Source: an uncultured Mollicutes bacterium
GTDB taxonomy: Bacteria; Bacillota_I; Bacilli_A; UBA3375
Reading direction: 5' to 3'
DNA length: 18,939 bases
NCBI GenBank assembly: GCA_900551955.1
Contig: UWSE01000011.1
Location: 1-18,939, forward strand
Part shown: positions 1 to 7,444 of the stretch, piece after piece
How the letters are laid out: each line of letters starts with the position of its first letter
How positions within the stretch are numbered: position 1 is the first letter of the stretch
Position numbers and translations under genes: made by a program
The notes under the pieces: generated by a model
What the model was told of the DNA's origin: nothing
Seen by the model: the letters and a program-made list of their open reading frames with translations, nothing else
The model's database searches: none

Positions 1-2
1 AA

Positions 3-212
3 TAACGGATGATAGACTAGTGCTTGGTGTAGATCACCCTTAAAGAATGAAAACCAAGCACGAGTCATTCCACATCCAGGACAATCAATACCAAACATCC
101 GTTTATATACACATCCTATATCAGAGATTAGGATTATTAATAGCATTCCTGCTATTAATAATAATCGTTTTAACCATTCATGATTGTTAAAAAATTCTGT
201 TATTTTATTCAT
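3..212 (-). CDS. DUF2752 family membrane protein, N-terminal 70 residues (cut by window edge)
   Basis: An open frame starts at ATG 212 and runs off the left edge; 70 codons are visible without a stop. The reading begins MNKITEFFNNHEWLKRLLLI. A hydrophobic segment spans about residues 16-32. It is followed by the DUF2752 hallmark: C44-P-G-C47-G-M-T-R-A, then G59-D60 and an H-P-L at 68-70. The family consists of small (about 100-150 residue) membrane proteins of unknown function with this Cys-pair motif. The start lies 7 bases after the metK stop codon. AAGGGA overlaps that stop and serves as the Shine-Dalgarno, so translation is probably coupled to metK. The motif match is strong for the family; the biochemical role is unknown. 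The remaining C-terminal part, probably with further membrane segments, lies outside the window. Confidence 0.85.
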   Translation of the reverse strand, partial: MNKITEFFNNHEWLKRLLLIAGMLLIILISDIGCVYKRMFGIDCPGCGMTRAWFSFFKGDLHQALVYHPL

Positions 213-219
213 AATTCCC

Positions 220-1371
220 TTATACTAATTGTTTGAAAATATCAACACTATCTAATTGTTCCCAACTAAAGTGGGGATCCCCAAAATGACCATAAGTACT
301 AGTTTTAAAATAGATAGGTTTCATTAAATCTAATTTATCAATAATTCCTTTAGGTGATAGGTCAAAATTATCTAAAATAGCTTTAACAATTAATTTTTCA
401 TCAACTTTATTTGTACCAAAACAATTAACATTAACACTCATTGGTTGTGTTAATCCAATTACGTATGCTAATTGGATTTGACAACGATCACAAATACCAC
501 TAGCAACAACATTTTTAGCTAAATATCTTGCCATGTAGGCAGCACTACGGTCTACTTTCGTGTAATCTTTTCCACTAAAAGCACCACCTCCGTGTGCTGC
601 ACTACCACCATAAGTATCAACAATAATCTTTCTTCCTGTTAAACCAGCATCACCAATACTTCCACCAATTACAAATTTACCGGTTGGATTAATATGATAA
701 TCAGTATTATCATCTAATAAATTACTTGGAATGATTGGTTTAATTACATGATTAATAATATCTTCTCTAATTTGTTCATAACTAACATCTTCACTATGTT
801 GCGTTGATACTACAATTCCTGATATTCTTTTGACATTTTTATTTTCATCATACTCAACACTAACTTGAGTTTTTCCATCAGGACGTAAATAACTTAAAGT
901 TCCATCTTTTCTTACTTTAGCTAGCTGTCTAGCTAATTGGTGAGCATAGTGAAGAGGGGTTGGCATATACTCATCCGTTTCGTTAGTGGCATAACCAAAC
1001 ATGATTCCTTGATCCCCTGCTCCAATCTCACCATTAGCTAAATCAACTCCTTGATTAATATCAGGACTTTGAGTTGAAATTAAAATTTCAACATTATAAC
1101 TTTCATAACTAACACCAGTTGATTCATCAACTAAGCCAATATTTTTAATTACTTCTCGAGCAACTTGTTCATAATCAATATTAGCTGTCGTTGTAATTTC
1201 TCCACCAATGACAATATTAGTGTTAGTAATAAAAGTCTCACAAGCAACACGAGCTTGTGGATCTTTTTTTAAAATGGCATCTAAAATAGCATCACTAATT
1301 TGATCTGCCATTTTATCTGGATGTCCTTCAGTTACACTTTCAGATGTAAATAAATCTAATATTTGTTCCAT
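220..1371 (-). CDS. metK: S-adenosylmethionine synthetase (methionine adenosyltransferase)
   Basis: Makes SAM, the cell's methyl donor, from methionine and ATP in the cytosol. Family signatures are clear: LFTSESVTEGHPDK near the N-terminus, GAGDQGIMFGYA in the middle and the P-loop-like GGGAFSGKD followed by TKVDRSAAY. The conserved C-terminal YGHFG is present. Length (383 residues) is normal. I chose ATG 1371, one base after the der stop, because AAAGGATG sits 9 bases upstream and this start leaves six residues before LFTSES, as in the B. subtilis enzyme. An in-frame ATG at 1383 would overlap der and has its AAAGG directly touching the start codon, so it is less likely. Many Firmicutes metK genes have a SAM-sensing leader; here der coding sequence abuts the start and leaves no room for one. 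DUF2752 follows 7 bases downstream. Confidence 0.97.
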   Translation of the reverse strand: MEQILDLFTSESVTEGHPDKMADQISDAILDAILKKDPQARVACETFITNTNIVIGGEITTTANIDYEQVAREVIKNIGLVDESTGVSYESYNVEILISTQSPDINQGVDLANGEIGAGDQGIMFGYATNETDEYMPTPLHYAHQLARQLAKVRKDGTLSYLRPDGKTQVSVEYDENKNVKRISGIVVSTQHSEDVSYEQIREDIINHVIKPIIPSNLLDDNTDYHINPTGKFVIGGSIGDAGLTGRKIIVDTYGGSAAHGGGAFSGKDYTKVDRSAAYMARYLAKNVVASGICDRCQIQLAYVIGLTQPMSVNVNCFGTNKVDEKLIVKAILDNFDLSPKGIIDKLDLMKPIYFKTSTYGHFGDPHFSWEQLDSVDIFKQLV

Positions 1372-1372
1372 A

Positions 1373-2686
1373 CTATTCTTCATCCTTTCTATTTTTAAAT
1401 ATTAATTGTAATTTGATTCCTTTTAAATTAAGTGCTTGTTTAAAACAATTTTCTAAATAACGTTGATAACTAAAATGGACTAATTTTTTATTATTAACAA
1501 AAATTAAGATTTTTGGTGGTTTACTACCAATTTGCGTTGCATAATAAAATCTAATTGGTTGTCCTTTATGTGACGGATGGACTTTTGCACTTACTGCATC
1601 ATTTAGGATATTATTAATAATGCTTGTACTAAATTCAGCACTGAATTTAGTATATAAATCATTAATTTGTGGGATAATATTTTTAATTCCTTTTTTATCT
1701 TTAGCTGAGATAAATAAAATAGGAGCATCATTAATAAATGGCATTTTTGATCTAATTAATGTATCAAATTCTTTTTGCGTATTTGTATCTTTCTTAATTA
1801 AATCCCATTTATTAACAATTACGATAATTGGTTTATAGTTATCTAGTGCGTGGGATAAAACGCGTTTGTCTTGTTCAATTAATCCTTCATCAGCATCAAT
1901 TAACCATAGTACAACATCACTTTGCTCTACGGCTTTAATCGCTCTTAAAACACTATATTTTTCGACATTTTCATAAACGCGACCACGGCGTTTAATCCCA
2001 GCTGTATCTACTATTTCATATTCTTGATCATCAACACTGAAGCGATAATCAATCGCATCACGAGTTGTTCCATCAACATCACTAACAATACTTCGTTCTT
2101 GATTAATTAAAGCATTAAATAAACTACTTTTACCAACATTAGGACGACCAATTAAACTAAAACGAATAATGTTGTCTTCAATAACATTTACATCGATAGG
2201 GATTAAAGGATATACTATATCTAGTACATCATATAATCCACTACCATGTGTGGCTGATACTGGAATAACATGTTCAAACCCAAATTGATAAAATTCATAA
2301 CTACTAGTAAGTAAATCTGGATTATCTACTTTATTAACTACAGCTATAATTGGTTTACTTTTTTTACGTAAAATGCTAGCAATCATTTCATCTTCTTTAG
2401 TGATACCGCTTTTAGCATCAACAACAAATAAGATACAATCAGCTTCATCAATTGCGATCATTGCTTGCATTTTAATTTCTTCACTAAAGGTTTGACCATC
2501 AATGGTAATTCCTCCAGTATCAATTAATTTAAAATGTTTATCTAAATACGTAGCATCTTCATATAATCGATCACGAGTAACTCCTGCATAATCTTCGACT
2601 ATTGCTTTTTTACTTTGAACTATCCGGTTAAATATTGTCGATTTACCAACATTTGGTCGACCCACAATAGCGAGTGTATATGCCAT
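1373..2686 (-). CDS. der: Ribosome assembly GTPase Der (EngA)
   Basis: Essential tandem-domain GTPase for 50S ribosomal subunit maturation. In the 437-residue product the first G domain has the P-loop GRPNVGKST at about 9-17, DTGG at about 56-59 and NKVD at about 118-121. The second has GRPNVGKSS at about 180-188, DTAGIKRRGR from about 227 and NKWD at about 292-295. A basic KH-like C-terminal domain follows (about 345-437). Length is normal for Der. Two adjacent in-frame ATGs exist (2689 and 2686). AGGAGG at 2691-2696 leaves one base before the first and four before the second, so I use the second, giving MAYTLAIVGRPNVGKS. It sits a few bases after cmk, as in many Firmicutes, but the rpsA-like gene often found between the two is absent. 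Stop is TAG. Confidence 0.97.
   Translation of the reverse strand: MAYTLAIVGRPNVGKSTIFNRIVQSKKAIVEDYAGVTRDRLYEDATYLDKHFKLIDTGGITIDGQTFSEEIKMQAMIAIDEADCILFVVDAKSGITKEDEMIASILRKKSKPIIAVVNKVDNPDLLTSSYEFYQFGFEHVIPVSATHGSGLYDVLDIVYPLIPIDVNVIEDNIIRFSLIGRPNVGKSSLFNALINQERSIVSDVDGTTRDAIDYRFSVDDQEYEIVDTAGIKRRGRVYENVEKYSVLRAIKAVEQSDVVLWLIDADEGLIEQDKRVLSHALDNYKPIIVIVNKWDLIKKDTNTQKEFDTLIRSKMPFINDAPILFISAKDKKGIKNIIPQINDLYTKFSAEFSTSIINNILNDAVSAKVHPSHKGQPIRFYYATQIGSKPPKILIFVNNKKLVHFSYQRYLENCFKQALNLKGIKLQLIFKNRKDEE
1381..1390 (-). promoter_or_regulatory. Ribosome binding site deciding the metK start
   Basis: On the minus strand this reads AGAAAGGATG. Its AAAGG touches the ATG at 1383 with no spacer, but an AAAGGATG alignment leaves 9 bases before the ATG at 1371. 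It lies inside the last codons of der. This favours the 1371 start for metK. Confidence 0.55.
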
Positions 2687-2690
2687 CATC

Positions 2691-2696
2691 CCTCCT
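2691..2696 (-). promoter_or_regulatory. Shine-Dalgarno AGGAGG before a double ATG (der)
   Basis: A perfect AGGAGG overlaps the end of cmk and is followed by G and then ATGATG. The spacing of one base to the first ATG is too short for normal initiation, while four bases to the second is workable. It selects the 2686 start. Confidence 0.6.
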
Positions 2697-3327
2697 ATAA
2701 ATAACTAATTATTTTATCTACGACTTGATCTATACTTAATTGATCTGTATCAATAACGATTGCATCATCAGCTTGTTTAAGTGGTGCAATCTCGCGATGC
2801 ATATCGTTATAATCACGACTTTCGATTGAAGCTTTAATATCTTCTAAACTACCTTTAATTCCTAATTTTTGGTTTTCTAAATAACGGCGGTTAGCTCTGA
2901 CATCAACACTAGCTGTTAGATAAAATTTATGTTGACAATCAGGAAATACCACTGTTCCTAAATCACGTCCATCACAAATAAAATCACCACTATTAGCAAT
3001 TTCTCGTTGTAAAATAATCATTTTACTACGAACATCTTTATTATTACTAATGATTTTAATCGCTTCATTAATTTCATTACTACGAAGATGTTTATTAACA
3101 TCTTCGTTATTTAATAATAAGGAACTACCGTTCCAACTAATATTAATATTATCTAAATATTGTTTAATTTTTTCAGGTGTTAACATAATATTTTCAGATA
3201 AAAAGTAGTATGTAATCATTCTATACATACTACCAGTATCTAAGTAATTAATCTTTAATTTATTAGCAATTAGTTTAGAGACACTACTCTTACCACTACC
3301 TGCTGGTCCATCTAATACAATTAACAT
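2695..3327 (-). CDS. cmk: Cytidylate kinase (CMP/dCMP kinase)
   Basis: Phosphorylates CMP and dCMP with ATP, feeding CDP for RNA, phospholipid and DNA precursors. The 210-residue product has the P-loop DGPAGSGKSS at residues 6-15, DTGSMYR for nucleoside monophosphate binding, DGRDLGTVVFPDC in the middle, and the C-terminal signature SRDYNDMHREIAPLKQADDA. Length is near the family norm of about 220. The ATG overlaps the stop codon of the upstream acidic protein gene as TAATG, and I see no GGAG-type Shine-Dalgarno in the preceding 20 bases. Translation therefore probably depends on ribosomes terminating on that upstream gene. Stop is TAG, just inside the der ribosome binding site. Confidence 0.96.
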   Translation of the reverse strand: MLIVLDGPAGSGKSSVSKLIANKLKINYLDTGSMYRMITYYFLSENIMLTPEKIKQYLDNINISWNGSSLLLNNEDVNKHLRSNEINEAIKIISNNKDVRSKMIILQREIANSGDFICDGRDLGTVVFPDCQHKFYLTASVDVRANRRYLENQKLGIKGSLEDIKASIESRDYNDMHREIAPLKQADDAIVIDTDQLSIDQVVDKIISYL

Positions 3328-4403
3328 TATCGATTTAATAACATTTTAATTAATATAAATGTTAACACTACCACTACAGCAACTAAAAACCAGTCAAATG
3401 GTTCAAATTTTCTTGTACTGCTTTTCCCATCATTTTTTAATTCTTTAGCAAACTCAGCTTCTTCTTCATCTGTTAAATCGTCTAATTCTATTGTTTCTTG
3501 GAAGTCTTCTTTGTTTTTATTTTGTTTTTCAAAATTTTCTAAATCAATTGTTTGATCAACTTGGCGCCATTTATCTTTAGTGTCTTTGACTTCGTCAACA
3601 GCCATTACTTCTTCTTTAGTTTCTTCTTTGATGTCATCTAAAATTTCTGTGTTAGTAGTTTCTACTAACTCAGCTTCTTGCGTTAAATCACTACTATCAA
3701 TATCCATTACTGTTGGCGAAATAAGTGTTTGTGTGACACTAAACTCTTCATCGTTCACACTATCTTCTTCTAACGCTTCAAAATCACTACTACTTGTTTG
3801 TTGTGTATATTGTTCAGGATTAGCTTTTACTTCTTTTACTTTTTGACTTAAAGCTAAGATAGCTAAATCTAATTCAGTTTGTTCTTCAGCATCAATTTCT
3901 TCATCATTAAAGTTTTCTAAATTATCACTACTAAACTCATTATTTAAATCTTCTAAATCAATACTATCACTAACAACTTCATCTTGTAAAGATGTCTCTT
4001 CTTTTAATTCATCATCTTCTTGTTCTTGATTATCACCTAATAAGTCTAATTCAATTAAATCATCACTTCCACGACTAGTAGTTGATTGTAAGTCTTGACG
4101 AAGAGCCTCGTCTTGCAAATGAAGATTTAACATTGTTTCATTACCAATTAATGTTAAATCTTCATTTTCTTGTTTTAAAATTTCACGTTCATCAACAGTA
4201 ATATCGATTTCATTATTATTCTCAATTTGTAGATCATCAATTTCTTCTGTAACTAAATCTTGAGTAAAGTTCTGTTGTAAGTCAGTCATATAATCATTTA
4301 AGATATTAGCTAACTGACTTGTATCATTATCATCAATTTGTTGTGTTTCTAATTCATCTACTAAATCATAAACTTTACTATTTAATTTATTATCTTTCTC
4401 CAT
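3327..4403 (-). CDS. Highly acidic tail-anchored membrane protein of unknown function
   Basis: I do not recognise this family. The 358-residue product has 104 Asp/Glu (29 percent) against about 27 Lys/Arg. Its first 330 residues are rich in D, E, N, Q, S and T with little sign of a folded hydrophobic core, so mostly disordered or coiled structure is likely. There is no N-terminal signal peptide. A single hydrophobic segment at about residues 338-352 (WFLVAVVVVLTFILI) lies within 6 residues of the C-terminus and is preceded by basic residues at 331-332. This fits a tail anchor with the acidic domain in the cytosol (inference). A short motif, I-[DE]-L-[DE]-x-[LF], occurs at 117-122, 148-153, 286-291 and 305-310, with a related TELDLA at 176-181. 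It is sandwiched between murA (2-base gap, good GGAG site) and cmk (TAATG overlap), so it is co-translated with both. A scaffold or adaptor role at the membrane is possible but unproven. Confidence 0.85.
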   Translation of the reverse strand: MEKDNKLNSKVYDLVDELETQQIDDNDTSQLANILNDYMTDLQQNFTQDLVTEEIDDLQIENNNEIDITVDEREILKQENEDLTLIGNETMLNLHLQDEALRQDLQSTTSRGSDDLIELDLLGDNQEQEDDELKEETSLQDEVVSDSIDLEDLNNEFSSDNLENFNDEEIDAEEQTELDLAILALSQKVKEVKANPEQYTQQTSSSDFEALEEDSVNDEEFSVTQTLISPTVMDIDSSDLTQEAELVETTNTEILDDIKEETKEEVMAVDEVKDTKDKWRQVDQTIDLENFEKQNKNKEDFQETIELDDLTDEEEAEFAKELKNDGKSSTRKFEPFDWFLVAVVVVLTFILIKMLLNR

Positions 4404-4405
4404 AC

Positions 4406-5707
4406 CTACTCCTTCACTAATGTGATATCAGCACCAATTGCTTGTAATTTTTCAATAAAGTTATCATAACCTCTTAAGATATGATTAATTGCATATACTT
4501 TAGTTTCACCTTCGGCAATTAATCCTGCTAACACTAAAGAAGCTCCTGCTCGCAAGTCTGTCGAGTGGACAGTCTTACCAACTAAGGGTGTTGCTCCCGT
4601 TACGATCGCTTTAGATTGTTCTTCTCCTAAAGTAATATTAATATTAGCTCCCATATTTTCTAAATCACCACATTGTTTAAAACGTTGGGGATATATTGTT
4701 TCAATAATTTCACTCTCACCATTAACCTGGGTTGTTAATGTTAAGAATACTTGTTGTAAATCTGTTGGAAATGATGGAAATACCCCGGTTTTAATTTTTG
4801 TTCCTTCTAATTTAGATTTATCAGTTTCTTTAATATGAATTGATTCATCTTTAATATCTAAATTAAATCCCATATTAATTAATTTTGAAGTAAGGGCTTC
4901 GATGTGTTCGGGAATAATATTATCAACAATTAAATCGTTACTTAATAAACATCCCATCATGACATATGTTCCTGCCTCAATTCGATCAGGTACTACTTGG
5001 TGTAAACAACCATGTAATTCTTTTACCCCTTTAATTCTAATCTCATCAGTACCTGCTCCTTTAATGTTGGCACCCATATTGTTAAGTAAGGTTACTACAT
5101 CAACAATTTCAGGTTCTCTGGCAGCATTTTCAATTTTTGTTTCTCCTTCAGCCATACTAGCTGCGAGAATTAAATTGATTGTTGCTCCAACTGATGGGAA
5201 GTCTAAGAAGATATTATTCCCTTTAAGTCCATCAGGACAAGAAATATCAACAATTGTTTTATCTCCTTCATCGATCATATTAATTTTACAACCTAATTTC
5301 TCTAATCCCATAATATGTAGATCAATTGGACGCGGTCCTAAGTGACAACCTCCTGGTAGATATAAACGACAATGTTTAAATCTAGCGACAAATGCTCCCA
5401 TAAAATAGTATGATGCTCTAAATTTAGTAATCTCTTCGATTAACAAATCTTTATAATCTAAATTAGCTCCATCAATAGTAACATAATTACGATTACTTTT
5501 AGGCATACTAATTACATTAGATTGTAAATAACGTAATATTGAAATTAATTCATCTACATCTTGGATTTTAGGTACATCTTCAAAAATAACTACATCATTA
5601 GTCATTGTTGAAGCAATCAGTAGTGCTAAGACACTATTTTTAGCTCCACTAACCCGTACTTTACCTTGTAATGGTTGCTGACCATTAATTAAAAAATATG
5701 GTTCCAT
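4406..5707 (-). CDS. murA: UDP-N-acetylglucosamine 1-carboxyvinyltransferase
   Basis: Catalyses the first committed step of peptidoglycan synthesis, transferring enolpyruvate from PEP to UDP-GlcNAc in the cytosol. The 433-residue product keeps the active-site features: GAKNS with Lys23/Asn24, RASYYFMGA, LPGGCHLGPRP with the catalytic cysteine at 121, a PTDLQ with the general-base Asp, and DLRAGA with the PEP-binding Arg. The cysteine (rather than Asp) at 121 is the form normally inhibited by fosfomycin. Length is slightly above the usual 417-436 range midpoint and unremarkable. AGAGGAAATT precedes the ATG and begins in the pepP-like gene's stop region. Firmicutes often carry two paralogues (MurA/MurZ type); I cannot tell which this is. 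Its presence implies a wall or at least wall-precursor synthesis. Confidence 0.96.
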   Translation of the reverse strand: MEPYFLINGQQPLQGKVRVSGAKNSVLALLIASTMTNDVVIFEDVPKIQDVDELISILRYLQSNVISMPKSNRNYVTIDGANLDYKDLLIEEITKFRASYYFMGAFVARFKHCRLYLPGGCHLGPRPIDLHIMGLEKLGCKINMIDEGDKTIVDISCPDGLKGNNIFLDFPSVGATINLILAASMAEGETKIENAAREPEIVDVVTLLNNMGANIKGAGTDEIRIKGVKELHGCLHQVVPDRIEAGTYVMMGCLLSNDLIVDNIIPEHIEALTSKLINMGFNLDIKDESIHIKETDKSKLEGTKIKTGVFPSFPTDLQQVFLTLTTQVNGESEIIETIYPQRFKQCGDLENMGANINITLGEEQSKAIVTGATPLVGKTVHSTDLRAGASLVLAGLIAEGETKVYAINHILRGYDNFIEKLQAIGADITLVKE

Positions 5708-5715
5708 AATTTCCT

Positions 5716-6777
5716 CTAATTTTTTATTTTATAATCTTTACTTAGTGTGGTTAGAACTTCATATCCATCTTCTGTGATTAATACATCATCTTCAATTCTA
5801 ACTCCACCTAATCCTTCAAAATATAACCCTGGTTCAATTGTTACTATCATTCCGGGTTGTAAAATAGTTGTATCTACTTGATTAAGATACGGACCTTCAT
5901 GATAATCTAGGCCAATCCCATGACCTGTGCCGTGCATGAATGCTTCAAGCACACCATGTTGTTTAAAGAAGTCACGACCAATTTGATCGATTGCTTGACA
6001 ACTAACACCTGGTCGCAGCGCTTTAATTTGTAATTCATTACACTCTTTAACTAAGTTATAAATGTGTAATAACTCATCACTTATATTTTCACCGACTAAT
6101 AACGTTCTTGTTATATCTGAACAATATCCTTGATAAAAACATCCAAAGTCGATTGTTACTAACTCGTTGTTATTAATAATCCGATCAGAAAAGTCAGCAT
6201 GAGGTTTAGCCCCATTCTCACCACTAGCTACAATTGATTGAAAGGCATAATCATCAGCTCCATTTAGAATTTGTTGACATTCTAAATGAGCTTTAATATC
6301 CCTTTCACTAACACCTGGTTGTAAGTGCTTAGCTACTACTTCTTTAAAACTTTGTTCAGAAATTGCGATCGCTTTTCTAATTTTATTTATTTCCTCATCA
6401 GTTTTAATTAAACGTAAACTTTCCACCATGCCATTAATCACAACAATTTCTTTGTCAGGAAAATCGTTAACTAATGTTTGAAAAAAACCTAAAGTAACCT
6501 CCCCATTAATTCCAATTTTATTGTATGGACTAATAACATTTTTGATATGTTGGTAATATCCACAATCATTACTTGTAATGTGAACATTAATACCATCATA
6601 TAATTCACTTTTGACTTGAGTTTGATAACGACCATCAGTAATAAAATGAGTGCCCTTTGGAGTTAAGATTACTTCACAAGTAGTTCCTGAAAAGTTAGTT
6701 AAATAACGTTTATTATAATCTAGTGTTTCTATATAACAATCAATGTTATAATCTTTTAATAGTTTAGAGCATTCCAT
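5716..6777 (-). CDS. Xaa-Pro aminopeptidase, M24 family (YqhT/PepP-like)
   Basis: A cytosolic dinuclear-metal peptidase expected to remove an N-terminal residue preceding proline from peptides. The 353-residue product has a creatinase-like N-terminal domain (about 1-120) and an M24 pita-bread domain. The five metal ligands are visible: D210 in TIDFG, D221 in SDITRT, H286 in GTGHGIG, E315 in TIEPG and E329 in RIEDD. Length equals that of B. subtilis YqhT. The start ATG at 6777 lies inside the last codons of the upstream ktrA-like gene (14-base overlap) with AAAGGA four bases upstream, so the start is well supported. A Xaa-Pro dipeptidase specificity (PepQ type) cannot be excluded from sequence alone. 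Confidence 0.9.
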   Translation of the reverse strand: MECSKLLKDYNIDCYIETLDYNKRYLTNFSGTTCEVILTPKGTHFITDGRYQTQVKSELYDGINVHITSNDCGYYQHIKNVISPYNKIGINGEVTLGFFQTLVNDFPDKEIVVINGMVESLRLIKTDEEINKIRKAIAISEQSFKEVVAKHLQPGVSERDIKAHLECQQILNGADDYAFQSIVASGENGAKPHADFSDRIINNNELVTIDFGCFYQGYCSDITRTLLVGENISDELLHIYNLVKECNELQIKALRPGVSCQAIDQIGRDFFKQHGVLEAFMHGTGHGIGLDYHEGPYLNQVDTTILQPGMIVTIEPGLYFEGLGGVRIEDDVLITEDGYEVLTTLSKDYKIKN

Positions 6778-7444
6778 GATTTCCTTTTATTAATTTTTCT
6801 TCAAACGCTTCTAGGTTTTTATCATTACCGAAAATTAATAATTGATCACCAACTTCAATGATTGTATCACCTTCAGGGACAATGATGTCATCATTACGTT
6901 GAATTCCAATAATATTAATTTTAAAGTTTTTACGTAAGTTAATCGTGTTAATGCTTTTATCAACAATACATGTCATTAAATCGGTAACTTCAATTTTATC
7001 AGCACGTACATTATCACCAAATTCGAAATAATCGAATCTAAATTTTTTCGTAATTTTATGTGCTAGTTTTCGCCCCATATCTCCTTCGGGCATAATTACT
7101 TCATCAATTCCCATTTTATGTAAAATTTTACGTTGCTCTTCTGTGGAAGCTTTGGCAATAATTTTTTTAACACCACATTCTTGTAAGTTTAAGCATGTTA
7201 AGAAACTTGCTTCCATGGCATCTTGACCAATCCCAACAATAACTTTATCAAATAATTTAATTTCAACTTGACTAAGTGCTTTTGGATCAGTTGCATCTAG
7301 CACCACAACATTATCTAATACTTCACTGGCTTTGTCACAGTTTTCTGCATTTTTTTCAATTGCTAAAACGTAGTGTCCTTGTTGTTGTAATTCATAAGCA
7401 AGCGATAAACCAAAACGTCCTAATCCGATAACTGCAAATTCCAT
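6764..7444 (-). CDS. ktrA: Potassium uptake regulatory subunit, KtrA/TrkA type
   Basis: Cytosolic gating ring subunit of a Ktr/Trk potassium channel. The 226-residue product starts with a Rossmann RCK_N domain: GLGRFG at 7-12 for nucleotide binding and an acidic residue at 30 at the end of the second strand. It continues with an RCK_C domain from about 145 to 218. Size and layout match single-RCK KtrA/KtrC (about 220 residues) rather than the double TrkA of Proteobacteria. In Firmicutes the RCK_C of this family is a known c-di-AMP receptor; that applies here only by family. The membrane partner (KtrB/TrkH) is not in the window. The ATG overlaps the pnp stop as TAATG, with GGGAGG four bases upstream inside pnp. 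The family call is strong; A versus C paralogue is undecided. Confidence 0.9.
   Translation of the reverse strand: MEFAVIGLGRFGLSLAYELQQQGHYVLAIEKNAENCDKASEVLDNVVVLDATDPKALSQVEIKLFDKVIVGIGQDAMEASFLTCLNLQECGVKKIIAKASTEEQRKILHKMGIDEVIMPEGDMGRKLAHKITKKFRFDYFEFGDNVRADKIEVTDLMTCIVDKSINTINLRKNFKINIIGIQRNDDIIVPEGDTIIEVGDQLLIFGNDKNLEAFEEKLIKGNHGML

Noticed and set aside
3580..3846. 88-codon Ser/Val-rich plus-strand open frame
   Set aside because: It is the complement of the Asp/Glu-rich coding sequence of the acidic protein; the composition is a by-product of GAA/GAT-rich codons on the other strand.
4902..5345. 147-codon plus-strand open frame opposite murA
   Set aside because: It lies fully inside intact murA, has no recognisable protein features and no convincing Shine-Dalgarno context; the murA reading explains the sequence.
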